Shown here: one piece after another, positions 45,599 through 53,325 of the stretch
How positions within the stretch are numbered: the stretch's first letter is position 1
How the letters are laid out: every line of letters starts with the position of its first letter
Assembly: GCF_050113715.1 (NCBI RefSeq)
Contig: NZ_JBNJQR010000012.1
Coordinates: 1 to 64,000 of the forward strand
Direction of reading: 5' to 3'
Source: Brevibacillus_H ginsengisoli
Lineage (GTDB): Bacteria > Bacillota > Bacilli > Brevibacillales > Brevibacillaceae
Length of the DNA: 64,000 bases
Program-made: the position numbers and the translations under genes
The notes under the pieces: generated by a model
What the model was told of the DNA's origin: nothing
The model's database searches: none
The model's input: only the letters and a program-made list of their open reading frames with translations

Positions 45599-46345
45599 CT
45601 AGGCAAGTGAGCCTTCCGGCAATGAAGAGGCTGCTGCTTTATCAACGACTAACGTTACATTGGCGTGCAGCTGCAGGATGGAAGCAGGTATTTGGGGATC
45701 TGCTTTATCCGTAAACATTTTCTGAATCGCTTCCGCTTTATTCTCGCCACTGGCTAGCAAAAGAATGGAGCGGGCCTGCATGATACTGCGGACCCCCATG
45801 GTAATCGCATACCGAGGCACTTCCTCTTCGTTATCGAAGAAGCGAGCGTTGGCTTGAATCGTCTCTTCCGCCAGCTCTACGATATGGGTTGAAAGTGTGA
45901 ATGAATCACTTGGCTCATTAAATCCAATATGACCGTTGACGCCGATCCCCAGGATTTGCAGGTCGATTCCGCCGCACTTGGCCATCTCTGCTTCGTATCG
46001 TTCACAAATCGATTGCTCATTCTGAAAGATTCCCGGCGGAAAATTAATCCGTCTATCTTCCACTCCAACATGGGAGAATAGGTGATCCCACATAAAACGG
46101 TAATAGCTTTGAGGATGATTGCGGTCTAACCCGATATACTCATCCAGGTTAAAGCTCGTTATGTGATCAAATGAAAGTTCTTTTTTCTGATACATCGCAA
46201 CCAGTTCCTGATATAACCCCAACGGAGTGCTTCCGGTAGCAAACCCAATAACCGAGGCGGGGTTTTGCTTAATTTGCTGGGCAACTATTTGCGCAGCTTG
46301 CTGACTTAACTGGTTGTAGTCCTCTGCCACGATTAATCGAATCAC
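45599..46345 (-). CDS. nagB: glucosamine-6-phosphate deaminase
   Basis: Converts glucosamine-6-phosphate to fructose-6-phosphate and ammonia. 248 residues. GFATGSTPLGLY phosphate loop, FNLDEYIGL with the catalytic aspartate, GIGVNGHIGFNEP with the catalytic histidine, and ITMGVRSI. It follows nagA by 4 bases. Confidence 0.95.
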   Translation of the reverse strand: MIRLIVAEDYNQLSQQAAQIVAQQIKQNPASVIGFATGSTPLGLYQELVAMYQKKELSFDHITSFNLDEYIGLDRNHPQSYYRFMWDHLFSHVGVEDRRINFPPGIFQNEQSICERYEAEMAKCGGIDLQILGIGVNGHIGFNEPSDSFTLSTHIVELAEETIQANARFFDNEEEVPRYAITMGVRSIMQARSILLLASGENKAEAIQKMFTDKADPQIPASILQLHANVTLVVDKAAASSLPEGSLA

Positions 46346-46349
46346 GTTA

Positions 46350-47513
46350 TTATGCCTCCTTGTAAACAGTCATGCCTTTGACAATCGTTTCAACGACTTG
46401 GAAATCAGGTGTTAGCACAGTGATATCCGCGTCTTTTCCAGCGACAAGGCTGCCCTTCGTTCGGTCAATGCCTAGCTTCTTGGCTGGAGCGGTAGAGGCC
46501 ATATAGATAGCGTCTTGCAATTCAAGTCCAATCACTTCCACCATATTGTGGACAGCACGATTTAATGACAAGGTGCTGCCTGCAAGTGTATGATCAGCTA
46601 GTCGAGCGATACATTGACGGACATAAACCGCCTGACCACCCAAGCTATACTCCCCATCCGGCAATCCAACCGCTTGCATTCCGTCACTGATCAAGAGCAG
46701 TTTGTCCCGCCCTTTTAACTGATACAAAATATCCAGCATGCAAGCATGCGAGTGAACCAAATCAGCGATAACGTCACATGTCATATGGCGCATTCCCATT
46801 AACGCTCCAACCACGCCGGGTTCCCGATGATGCAGACCCCTCATCGCGTTAAACGCATGGGTAAAATGGGAAGCACCCGCTTTAGCAGCTTGTGTCACCT
46901 GCTCATGCGTGGCGTTGGTATGACCAATGGAACAGATAATTCCATGCTCTGTCAGTTTTCGAATGGCTTCGAGCGCGCCTGGTATCTCGGGAGCAATTGT
47001 TACCACTGTGGCCAAGTCTCCCAGCCAATTCATGATCTCGGCAACCTGCTCTGATGTAGGATGCGTGATATACTTCTCGTTTTGGGCCCCCTTGAATGGG
47101 TCGCTAATCCATGGGCCTTCCAGATGCACCCCGAGAATTTGCGCTCCTGTAATCGGCTTGGCCTTCGTCTCTTTAATCAGTTCCAGGACCTGTTGGATAT
47201 CGGAAAGCGGCGCCGTCATAGTCGTGGGCAAGAAACCGGTAACCCCAAAGCTGGCTAAACCTCGGCTAATGGATACCAAGGCTTCTTCTGTCCCATCCAT
47301 CACATCGAAGCCTACTCCACCGTGTACATGGATATCGATTAATCCAGGGGAAATCCAGTAAGACGAGTAATCAACGACCTTTTCATCGCCTCGCAATGTA
47401 TAACCGCTCTCGGCTCCCGCGTAATGAATTTGTCCACCGGAAGTAACGAGAACTCCCTGTTCAATAATCCGATCTTCCGCAATTACCTTTCCCTTATACA
47501 GCTTGTATCCCAT
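46350..47513 (-). CDS. nagA: N-acetylglucosamine-6-phosphate deacetylase
   Basis: Removes acetate from GlcNAc-6-phosphate. 387 residues, amidohydrolase fold: LIDIHVHGGVGFDVMDG (metal site), GVHLEGPWI, SIGHTNATHEQV, HAFNAM and LISDGMQAVG with the catalytic aspartate. Follows crr by 10 bases and precedes nagB by 4 bases, a tight operon. Confidence 0.95.
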   Translation of the reverse strand: MGYKLYKGKVIAEDRIIEQGVLVTSGGQIHYAGAESGYTLRGDEKVVDYSSYWISPGLIDIHVHGGVGFDVMDGTEEALVSISRGLASFGVTGFLPTTMTAPLSDIQQVLELIKETKAKPITGAQILGVHLEGPWISDPFKGAQNEKYITHPTSEQVAEIMNWLGDLATVVTIAPEIPGALEAIRKLTEHGIICSIGHTNATHEQVTQAAKAGASHFTHAFNAMRGLHHREPGVVGALMGMRHMTCDVIADLVHSHACMLDILYQLKGRDKLLLISDGMQAVGLPDGEYSLGGQAVYVRQCIARLADHTLAGSTLSLNRAVHNMVEVIGLELQDAIYMASTAPAKKLGIDRTKGSLVAGKDADITVLTPDFQVVETIVKGMTVYKEA

Positions 47514-47523
47514 ATCGATCCCT

Positions 47524-48018
47524 CTATTTCAGATTGATTTTCATGATGTGGTCGCGTCCTGCTTGAACATTGCCTTGGGTCACTTGGTTGTTGGCCGCCA
47601 CCTTGTCTCCATTCGTAATAATGATGGGAGTGATGGTTGCGTATCCTGCGCTTTCGATCAGTTGCAAATCAAACGAAATCAGTTTATCCCCGAGGTTAAC
47701 AGTATCCCCAGCTTTTACATAGGACGTAAACCCTTGCCCATCCATTTTCACGGTATCTATCCCGATATGACAGAGGATCTCCAGTCCCTCGTCGGTTACG
47801 AGTCCAATCGCATGCAGGGTGGTTGCCACATGGACAATCTTCCCTTTTGCCGGTGCGACCAATATTCCTTCAGAGGGTTGAATGGCTACCCCATCGCCAA
47901 TCACTTTTTGGGCAAACATCGGGTCAGGCACTTGTTCGAGTGAACGCGCTTCACCGCTTAATGGGGCGAACACCGTTATTTCTTTCTCTTTCGCCTTGGA
48001 AAACAACTTGCCAAACAT
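47524..48018 (-). CDS. crr: PTS glucose-family EIIA (Crr-like)
   Basis: 164 residues, free-standing EIIA of the Glc/GlcNAc family. KGKIVHVATTLHAIGL and LEILCHIGIDTVKMDG with the phospho-accepting histidine in the second block. ATG at 48018 with GAGGAGG 9 bases upstream. Would phosphorylate the EIIB of the NagP protein in the same operon. Its leader carries a RAT/terminator element. Confidence 0.93.
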   Translation of the reverse strand: MFGKLFSKAKEKEITVFAPLSGEARSLEQVPDPMFAQKVIGDGVAIQPSEGILVAPAKGKIVHVATTLHAIGLVTDEGLEILCHIGIDTVKMDGQGFTSYVKAGDTVNLGDKLISFDLQLIESAGYATITPIIITNGDKVAANNQVTQGNVQAGRDHIMKINLK

Positions 48019-48090
48019 TTTGTACCGCCTCCTCACCAATACTCTTTATATTCTCTCTCTTCGTCAAAACTCCCAGATTTGTCGGTAAAT

Positions 48091-48180
48091 AAAAGAAGCA
48101 TGAGCCTTGAATAACAAAAGAATACCATTCTCCTTCTTTTGCTGCTCTCGGCTCATGCCTAGTCCAACTAGTAACACGCC
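48091..48180 (-). promoter_or_regulatory. RAT antiterminator/terminator element before crr
   Basis: On the minus strand GGCGTGTTACTAGTTGGACT then AGGCATGAGCC (48180-48150) matches the GlcT RAT pattern. Its 3' end GCATGAGCC pairs with GGCTCATGC (48106-48098), with an inner CAAAAGAA/TTCTTTTG stem and a following TTCTTTTATTT, forming the competing terminator. It starts only 3 bases after the glcT stop, so no separate promoter fits between; GlcT would control read-through from glcT into the nag operon. Confidence 0.85.
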
Positions 48181-48182
48181 TG

Positions 48183-49046
48183 TTATTTAGCTGTATTTTT
48201 CACTTGATTTAAACGGTGAAGATGCATCGCGATATACCCAACTTCGTCTTCCGGAACATCCACTTCCAAGCGTTCGGCAATCAACTTGGCCAATGATTCG
48301 GCCAGTTTATAAGAAGACCCGCTGATTTCCTTGATGCGATCCAGCAAAGGGTTTACGACGGCTTTTCCTTGACGAATACGCTCCACTGCGAATCGCAAAT
48401 GCGTAATTAATCGCACATAATCCATGCTTTCTTTTTCAATGGGTGTGCCAACCTGTTTCTCAACTCGTTCCACCAGCTCTTTGATCAGATTGGTCACTTT
48501 GACGGTTTTAGAGACAGGATATGCACTGGCTGCCGCATGTATGTGTAGGGACAAAAAGCCCGTTTCACTCTCCGGAATCGTGACAGAGAATCGTTCTTCA
48601 ATCATTCTCGATGCCTTCTGGGCCAAGGCAAATTCCTTGGGATAAAGGGTCTGAATTTCATACAGAAACGGATTGGTAATCTCCATTCCATTCTGCAAGC
48701 GTTGAATCGCAAATTGGATATGGTCTGGCAAAGCGACATGAACGTGTTCATTCAGATTAGGGCTTAAATCCTTGGCGACCATGGCGATGATCTCCTCTGA
48801 AAGGCCAATAATCGATTCATCCACTTGATTGATCAGGTGACGATATTGCTGGATATGGCTCTCATTTTCCAAACGGAACTTTTTTTCAATTCGGTGATCA
48901 TCGGCTTCCAGCTGGTCACCAGGCTTGGCTCCAAATCCGACTCCTTTTCCGAGAAGAATGATCTCCACATCCGTCCGAGATTCTTTCGCCAGGACCACGT
49001 TATTGTTAAAAGCTCGTTCAATTTTGTACGCATTATCACAGGCCAT
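48183..49046 (-). CDS. glcT: PRD-containing transcription antiterminator, GlcT type
   Basis: 287 residues: RNA-binding CAT domain (about 1-60, KIERAFNNNVVLAKES), then PRD1 (about 70-170) and PRD2 (about 175-285) with conserved histidines in LSLHIHAA and AMHLHRL, plus THLRFAVERIRQ. PTS-dependent phosphorylation of the PRDs would switch it. ATG at 49046 with GGTGAG upstream. Two RAT elements, before this gene and after it, are the expected targets, so it likely activates itself and the GlcNAc operon. Confidence 0.93.
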   Translation of the reverse strand: MACDNAYKIERAFNNNVVLAKESRTDVEIILLGKGVGFGAKPGDQLEADDHRIEKKFRLENESHIQQYRHLINQVDESIIGLSEEIIAMVAKDLSPNLNEHVHVALPDHIQFAIQRLQNGMEITNPFLYEIQTLYPKEFALAQKASRMIEERFSVTIPESETGFLSLHIHAAASAYPVSKTVKVTNLIKELVERVEKQVGTPIEKESMDYVRLITHLRFAVERIRQGKAVVNPLLDRIKEISGSSYKLAESLAKLIAERLEVDVPEDEVGYIAMHLHRLNQVKNTAK

Positions 49047-49170
49047 CAGAATCTCACCACCAAGCAAAGTATAAAATCTAAGGTCTCCAGACGATAAGAA
49101 AAGCTATTAACGAAGCACTCTCGGAGATGTCGTCGAATTCTTCTTTAGCGGATGCTTTCCTTCCGTTCCG

Positions 49171-49202
49171 GAAAGTCCAGCGCTTTAAAGCGCTTAAACT
49201 TT
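49171..49202 (-). other. palindromic hairpin in the glcT leader
   Basis: AGCGCTTTAAAGCGCT (49179-49194) is a perfect 16-base palindrome inside a larger inverted repeat GAAAGT ... ACTTTC (49171-49202). It lies between the RAT terminator and the glcT start, a stretch of about 165 bases otherwise without features. Possible DNA operator or RNA hairpin. Confidence 0.6.
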
Positions 49203-49213
49203 CCTACACGATC

Positions 49214-49288
49214 AAAAAAGCCAAGAAAAATCTTTTCAATAGGAAAGATCATTCTTGGCTCATGCCCGGTTTTATCCAGTAACACGCC
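49214..49288 (-). promoter_or_regulatory. RAT antiterminator/terminator element before glcT
   Basis: Minus strand GGCGTGTTACTGGATAAAAC then CGGGCATGAGCC (49288-49257), then the terminator stem AGCCAAGAA / TTCTTGGCT and TTTTTT. The last bases of the RAT (AGCC) are shared with the terminator stem, so binding of GlcT excludes termination. Same layout as the element at 48091-48180. Confidence 0.9.
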
Positions 49289-49291
49289 GTT

Positions 49292-49310
49292 ATATTAAGC
49301 GCTTACATAT
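49292..49310 (-). promoter_or_regulatory. cre-like site downstream of the glcT promoter
   Basis: ATGTAAGCGCTTAATA (minus strand) has the AAGCGCTT palindromic core of CcpA cre boxes with two mismatches in one flank. It starts just after the expected transcription start, where CcpA would act as a roadblock. Confidence 0.5.
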
Positions 49311-49322
49311 GTCGTTTCTTAT

Positions 49323-49351
49323 ATGATACTTGTGTATATTATTCCTGTCAA
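49323..49351 (-). promoter_or_regulatory. glcT promoter
   Basis: Minus strand -35 TTGACA (49351-49346), spacer 17, -10 TATCAT (49328-49323). Drives glcT and, through the RAT elements, probably the whole GlcNAc operon. Confidence 0.85.
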
Positions 49352-49437
49352 GCTGGGATCATCTGTATTTCAACACGTTTCAGTCCCCCGACGCTTCGAT
49401 CCCCCGATGAGAGGGGATTAGGGGGATGAGAGGGGAA

Positions 49438-49453
49438 AACGGACATGACCGTT
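49438..49453 (-). terminator. hairpin after zur
   Basis: 5-bp stem AACGG / CCGTT with a 6-base loop just past the zur stop; short T-run (TT then CCCC). Next to it GATGAGAGGGGA is repeated at 49406-49417 and 49425-49436. Weak terminator at best. Confidence 0.4.
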
Positions 49454-49456
49454 CGG

Positions 49457-49864
49457 TTAGCCACATGTATTACATTTTCCATAGATCTCGAATTTATGCC
49501 CCGTCACTTGAAAGTCCGAAGGCAAATCCCCGACCTCACGCATCGGACAAGCTTCCAGTTCAGTCGTTTTCCCACACGACGTGCATATCAGATGATGATG
49601 GTGTCCATGTGAACAGGCCAGTCGAAACTTGCCCTCGCCCTCCAGTTCCGTCTCCTCCAGAATCCCTAATTCCACAAAAGTAGAGAGATTCCGGTATACC
49701 GTGTCGAAACTCAGATTCGGGTAATTCTCCTTCATCTGCTCCATTATCTCCTTCGCCGACAAGTAGCGCTTCTCGGCCGCGCAAATCCGAATCATCTCTT
49801 CTCGTTTTCCTGTATATTTAAAACCACGATCTTTCATGATTCGTAAAGCTTCTTCCAGATTCAT
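49457..49864 (-). CDS. zur: Fur-family zinc uptake regulator
   Basis: 135 residues. Winged helix with NLSFDTVYRNLSTFVELGIL, then HGHHHHLICTSCGKTTEL metal-binding region and a C-terminal CNTCG pair. The Zur rather than Fur or PerR assignment follows from the znuA-znuC-znuB genes in the same operon and the Zur-like box upstream. ATG after GAGGAGG. Last gene of the zinc operon, so it is probably autoregulated. Confidence 0.9.
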   Translation of the reverse strand: MNLEEALRIMKDRGFKYTGKREEMIRICAAEKRYLSAKEIMEQMKENYPNLSFDTVYRNLSTFVELGILEETELEGEGKFRLACSHGHHHHLICTSCGKTTELEACPMREVGDLPSDFQVTGHKFEIYGKCNTCG

Positions 49865-49880
49865 GGTCGTCCTCCTCTCA

Positions 49881-50720
49881 TTACCGAAATGACGCTTTCA
49901 GTTTCTTGCCGGTCAGCACCACGATGAGAATAAATACAGCCATCAAAACAATCGTACCGCCAGATGCCCAATCCCATAGATAGGCAAAGTACAGTCCAGA
50001 AAGCACAGCAGTTTCGGCAAACAGCACGGCATAAAGAATCGCTTGTCGAAAACTTCGAGCAATCTGTAAGCTTGCGGCTACCGGCAATGTAATGAGAGCA
50101 GAAATCAACAGAACCCCGACAATCCGCATGGAAGCTGCAATCGTTAAGGCAACGAGAATCATAAACCATAAATTAATCGCTTTTCGCGCGACACCCGATA
50201 CTCGGGCAAACTCCTCATCAAACGATACAGCAAACAATTCCTTGTAAATGAGAAAAAAAGTCGCCATGACAACGAAGGCTACGCCAATCAAGGCTAATAG
50301 ATCATCCTTCGTCACCGTTACAATTTTCCCAAACAAATAGGAGTATAAATCGGCGTTAAATCCCTTGGCGATACTGATCAATACCGTAAACAATCCCAGT
50401 CCCGTTGATAAGATAATTGGGATCGCCAAATCCTGATACGCCTTGAATACCTTGCGAAGCCGCTCAATAAATAAAGAACCAATCACAGAAAAGAGCATCC
50501 CAAAATACAGGGGATTCACGTTACTGAACAATGCAACTTTCTTCGAGAGCAACAAACCTGCCGCTACACCCGAGAGCGTCACATGGGAAAGACCATCCGC
50601 CATCATCGACAAACGGCGAACGACCAGGAACGTACCTAAAATGGGACAAATCAACCCGATCAAAATCCCTGAAAACAAGGCATACCGCAAAAATTCGTAA
50701 TTCCACCAATCTGCTAACAT
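49881..50720 (-). CDS. znuB: zinc ABC transporter permease
   Basis: 279 residues, about seven to nine membrane helices, ABC-3 family: PILGTFLVVRRLSMMADGLSHV near the N-terminus (ending SHVTLSGVAAG), a central FKAYQDLAIPIILSTGLGL and RIVGVLLISALITLPVA (the ABC-3 EAA-like loop). ATG with AAGGAG 5 bases upstream. Works with the znuC ATPase and znuA lipoprotein. Confidence 0.93.
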   Translation of the reverse strand: MLADWWNYEFLRYALFSGILIGLICPILGTFLVVRRLSMMADGLSHVTLSGVAAGLLLSKKVALFSNVNPLYFGMLFSVIGSLFIERLRKVFKAYQDLAIPIILSTGLGLFTVLISIAKGFNADLYSYLFGKIVTVTKDDLLALIGVAFVVMATFFLIYKELFAVSFDEEFARVSGVARKAINLWFMILVALTIAASMRIVGVLLISALITLPVAASLQIARSFRQAILYAVLFAETAVLSGLYFAYLWDWASGGTIVLMAVFILIVVLTGKKLKASFR

Positions 50721-50758
50721 ATAATCTCCTTCCTCACAACTCCCAACTTCTCACTCAA

Positions 50759-51526
50759 TTAATGGTTGTGGGCGAGTAGACGGACTGACTCTCCGTACAT
50801 ACTTTGAAAAATCTTGTCTTGATTATGCTCAAACTCATCCGTAGACCCATGAAAATGGATGCGACGTTGCAAACAAGCCACTTTGTTGACCCATTGTGTC
50901 ATGACGCTCACATCGTGACTGATAATCAGCATCGTCATGCGGTTGTCTTCCTTAAGCGAACGCAACAGACTATAAAACTGCTCGATTGATTCCTGATCGA
51001 CACCTACCGTTGGCTCATCCAGAATTAGCAACTCCGGATCGGATACTAGCGCTCTGGCGATGAATACTCGCTGCAGCTGGCCACCCGACAAGTTGCCAAT
51101 CCTCTCGTGCAATTTGGGCAAGAGTCCTACTCGTTCAACAACATCTCGGACTTTGTGGTAGTGCGAATGTTTTAACCGACGGAACAACCCAACCTTGCCA
51201 ACTAGACCAGAGGCGACCACTTCCTCGACTGTTGCCGGAAATCCACCTGCACCATGGGCAACTTGTTGAGCGACATACCCGATTTTTACCCAATCGCGGA
51301 ACTTCTGGGTGGGTTGCCCAAACAATTCAATGCTTCCTTCTGTCGGCGACAACAAACCCAGAATTAATTTCATCAAGGTAGATTTACCAGAGCCGTTCGG
51401 ACCGACAATCCCCAGAAAATCTCCCTCATACAAAGAGAAACTAATGTCCTCCAACACTTTTTTCCCGTTTTCATATTGGAATGATAACGAGGACAAGCGG
51501 ATAATCTCACGCTCAGTTCCTTCCAT
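50759..51526 (-). CDS. znuC: zinc ABC transporter ATP-binding protein
   Basis: 255 residues. Walker A GPNGSGKST (about 41-49), signature LSGGQLQRVFIARAL, Walker B LLILDEPTVGVDQ and H-loop IISHDV. Lies between znuA and znuB with short spacers (34 and 38 bases). Confidence 0.95.
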   Translation of the reverse strand: MEGTEREIIRLSSLSFQYENGKKVLEDISFSLYEGDFLGIVGPNGSGKSTLMKLILGLLSPTEGSIELFGQPTQKFRDWVKIGYVAQQVAHGAGGFPATVEEVVASGLVGKVGLFRRLKHSHYHKVRDVVERVGLLPKLHERIGNLSGGQLQRVFIARALVSDPELLILDEPTVGVDQESIEQFYSLLRSLKEDNRMTMLIISHDVSVMTQWVNKVACLQRRIHFHGSTDEFEHNQDKIFQSMYGESVRLLAHNH

Positions 51527-51560
51527 ACGATCAACTTCCCTTTTGGTAGGGGTATCCCCC

Positions 51561-52520
51561 TTATTCTTGTAAAGCGCTTTGAAGCGCCGTTAAATTCTCA
51601 CGCATGACGGACAAATAATCTATGCCAGCTTTTTGCTGTTCTTCGGTTAAGCCTTCCAGTGGATTCAGCGTTGCTGTGTGTGCCCCTGTTTCTTTGGCAA
51701 TCACTTCAGAAATTTTGGGAGAAGCTAGCGTTTCAAAAAATATCGTTTTAATGTGATGCGCATTCACACGATCAATTAATTCCTTCATTCTCGCTGGAGA
51801 TGGCTCATCTGACGGATTGATTCCCGAGATGGCTACCTGCTCCAGCCCGTATCGATGGGCCAAGTATCCAAAGGCGGCGTGTGAAACCATAAATTCTTTG
51901 CGAGGAGACTTGCTCACCATTGCGGCAAACTCCTGATCCAGTTGATCCAAATCCTTCGACAGCTTATCAAAGTTTTGTTGATAGATGGCTTGATGGGCTT
52001 GGTCTGCCTGGATGAGCGCATCTTCAACTTTTTTGGCCTCTGCTTTTAAGAGAGTCGGATCGAGCCATACATGCGGGTCAAGACCATCTTGGTTGTGTTC
52101 TTCTCCGGTTGTATCTCCTTCATGTACAGGCGATGAGAGCAATGGCAGCCCTTCTGTGGTTTTGACGACTTTCATTTTGGACGTATCAAACGTACTGATG
52201 GCTTTATCCACCCAGGCATCAAATGAAGTCCCGCTGTAAACGACTAATGAAGCTTTTGACATTTCCACAATATCATTCGTTGTCGGTTCAAAGTCGTGCG
52301 GCTCCACACCCGGCGGCACTACGTTTTTCACTTCAACCTCGTCCCCGCCAATGCGAGACGCCACAAAGTACAAGGGATAAAATGAGGTATAGACCACTAA
52401 TTTTTGACTGCCGTTGCTTGCTGATTGCCCCGAAGTTGTGGCGGTATTGCCGCAAGCGGTTAACATGACGGTAGATAAAGCAACAAGTATACTCACCATT
52501 ACGGGAAATAATCGTTTCAT
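51561..52520 (-). CDS. znuA: zinc-binding lipoprotein of an ABC transporter
   Basis: 319 residues; lipoprotein signal peptide with lipobox LTAC (cysteine at about 23). Cluster A-I metal-binding fold: GVEPHDFEPTTNDIVEM, a His-containing acidic loop (VHEGDTTGEEHNQDGLDPHVWLD, given here as EGDTTGEEHNQDGLDP and HVWLD), VSHAAFGYLAHRYGL and FFETLASPKISEVIA. ATG at 52520 with GGAAGG 12 bases upstream. First gene of the zinc operon. Confidence 0.93.
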   Translation of the reverse strand: MKRLFPVMVSILVALSTVMLTACGNTATTSGQSASNGSQKLVVYTSFYPLYFVASRIGGDEVEVKNVVPPGVEPHDFEPTTNDIVEMSKASLVVYSGTSFDAWVDKAISTFDTSKMKVVKTTEGLPLLSSPVHEGDTTGEEHNQDGLDPHVWLDPTLLKAEAKKVEDALIQADQAHQAIYQQNFDKLSKDLDQLDQEFAAMVSKSPRKEFMVSHAAFGYLAHRYGLEQVAISGINPSDEPSPARMKELIDRVNAHHIKTIFFETLASPKISEVIAKETGAHTATLNPLEGLTEEQQKAGIDYLSVMRENLTALQSALQE

Positions 52521-52634
52521 GAATCCATTCATCCTTCCAGCTATCTATATCTGAGTCATTTCTCCAACCGAATAATCTTCCAGGTTCTCCTCATCTACAG
52601 ACCAGTAAATGGGACGTGTAAAAGAGACTCACTC

Positions 52635-52681
52635 ATTATACCTATATGCGCCCAAGAAGTAAATAAGACTCATTACGATTT
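52635..52681 (-). promoter_or_regulatory. znuA promoter with Zur-like box
   Basis: Minus strand -35 TTTACT (52663-52658), spacer 17, -10 TATAAT (52640-52635). Overlapping and upstream (52661-52681) is AAATAAGACTCATTACGATT plus T: its right half ATTACGATTT equals the Bacillus Zur-box half-site, the left half matches at about 6 of 10. It lies between znuA and the divergent lipoprotein, so one Zur site might affect both. Confidence 0.75.
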
Positions 52682-52737
52682 ACAACAACTTGTCCGCCTC
52701 CTATGTTATAATTTTCCTCATAAAGGAGGTATCTTAC

Positions 52738-53259
52738 ATGAAGCCTGTCCGTCCACTCTATCTATTCCTTTTCTCGCTATTCCTTATATTGGCGGGTTGT
52801 GGCACTCCCGGAAACCAATCGAGTACAAGCCATGACACTCATCAAAACACAAGTCAACCAGGCCACCAGCAGCACGCTCCGAATGGTGACCTGCAAGAAA
52901 CTACCGCTTCCATCAAACAGCTTCCAAACTTCCTGAATACAGTTGATCCACAAATTAAAGAGGTTTACCGAATCGCCGGCGATAATCTCGACGTGTTGAA
53001 ATGGATGCCTTGCTACTGCGGTTGCGCAGATAGTGCCGGTCATGAACATAACGCTCACTGTTTTGTAAAAGAAGTGCAAGCAGACGGTTCTGTCGTCTGG
53101 GATGATCACGGCACTCGTTGCGGAACTTGTATGGAGATTGCCGCAATTTCGGCGAAGATGAAACAAGAAGGCAAATCACTCAAAGAAATTCGCAACACCA
53201 TCGATGATCAATATAAAACCGGCTATTCCAAGCCGACCCCAACTCCAATGCCCGAATAA
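52738..53259 (+). CDS. PCYCGC-motif lipoprotein
   Basis: 173 residues: lipoprotein signal with ILAGC, a His/Gln/Ser-rich linker (SHDTHQNTSQPGHQQHAP), then a compact domain with WMPCYCGCADSAGHEHNAHC and GTRCGTCMEI, so about six cysteines and several histidines. This is the PCYCGC family of spore-formers; the motif suggests metal binding. AAAGGAGG precedes the ATG, and a TATAAT lies at 52707-52712. Divergent from the zinc operon across a Zur-like box, which suggests a role in metal supply; that is inference. Confidence 0.88.
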   Translation: MKPVRPLYLFLFSLFLILAGCGTPGNQSSTSHDTHQNTSQPGHQQHAPNGDLQETTASIKQLPNFLNTVDPQIKEVYRIAGDNLDVLKWMPCYCGCADSAGHEHNAHCFVKEVQADGSVVWDDHGTRCGTCMEIAAISAKMKQEGKSLKEIRNTIDDQYKTGYSKPTPTPMPE

Positions 53260-53262
53260 TTC

Positions 53263-53303
53263 AAAAGAGCAGACTCCGTGGTTAGCGGAAGGTCTGCTCT
53301 TTT
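53263..53303 (+). terminator. terminator between PCYCGC gene and nadA
   Basis: 12-bp stem AAAAGAGCAGAC / GTCTGCTCTTTT with a 17-base loop; A/T-rich flanks on both strands, so it serves the plus-strand lipoprotein gene and minus-strand nadA. Confidence 0.92.
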
Positions 53304-53325
53304 CTAGTTTGCGATTCGCTACCTT

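Noticed and set aside
49406..49436. Repeated GATGAGAGGGGA as a CRISPR-like array
   Set aside because: Only two copies of 12 bases with a 7-base gap, no cas genes; a chance or small local duplication.
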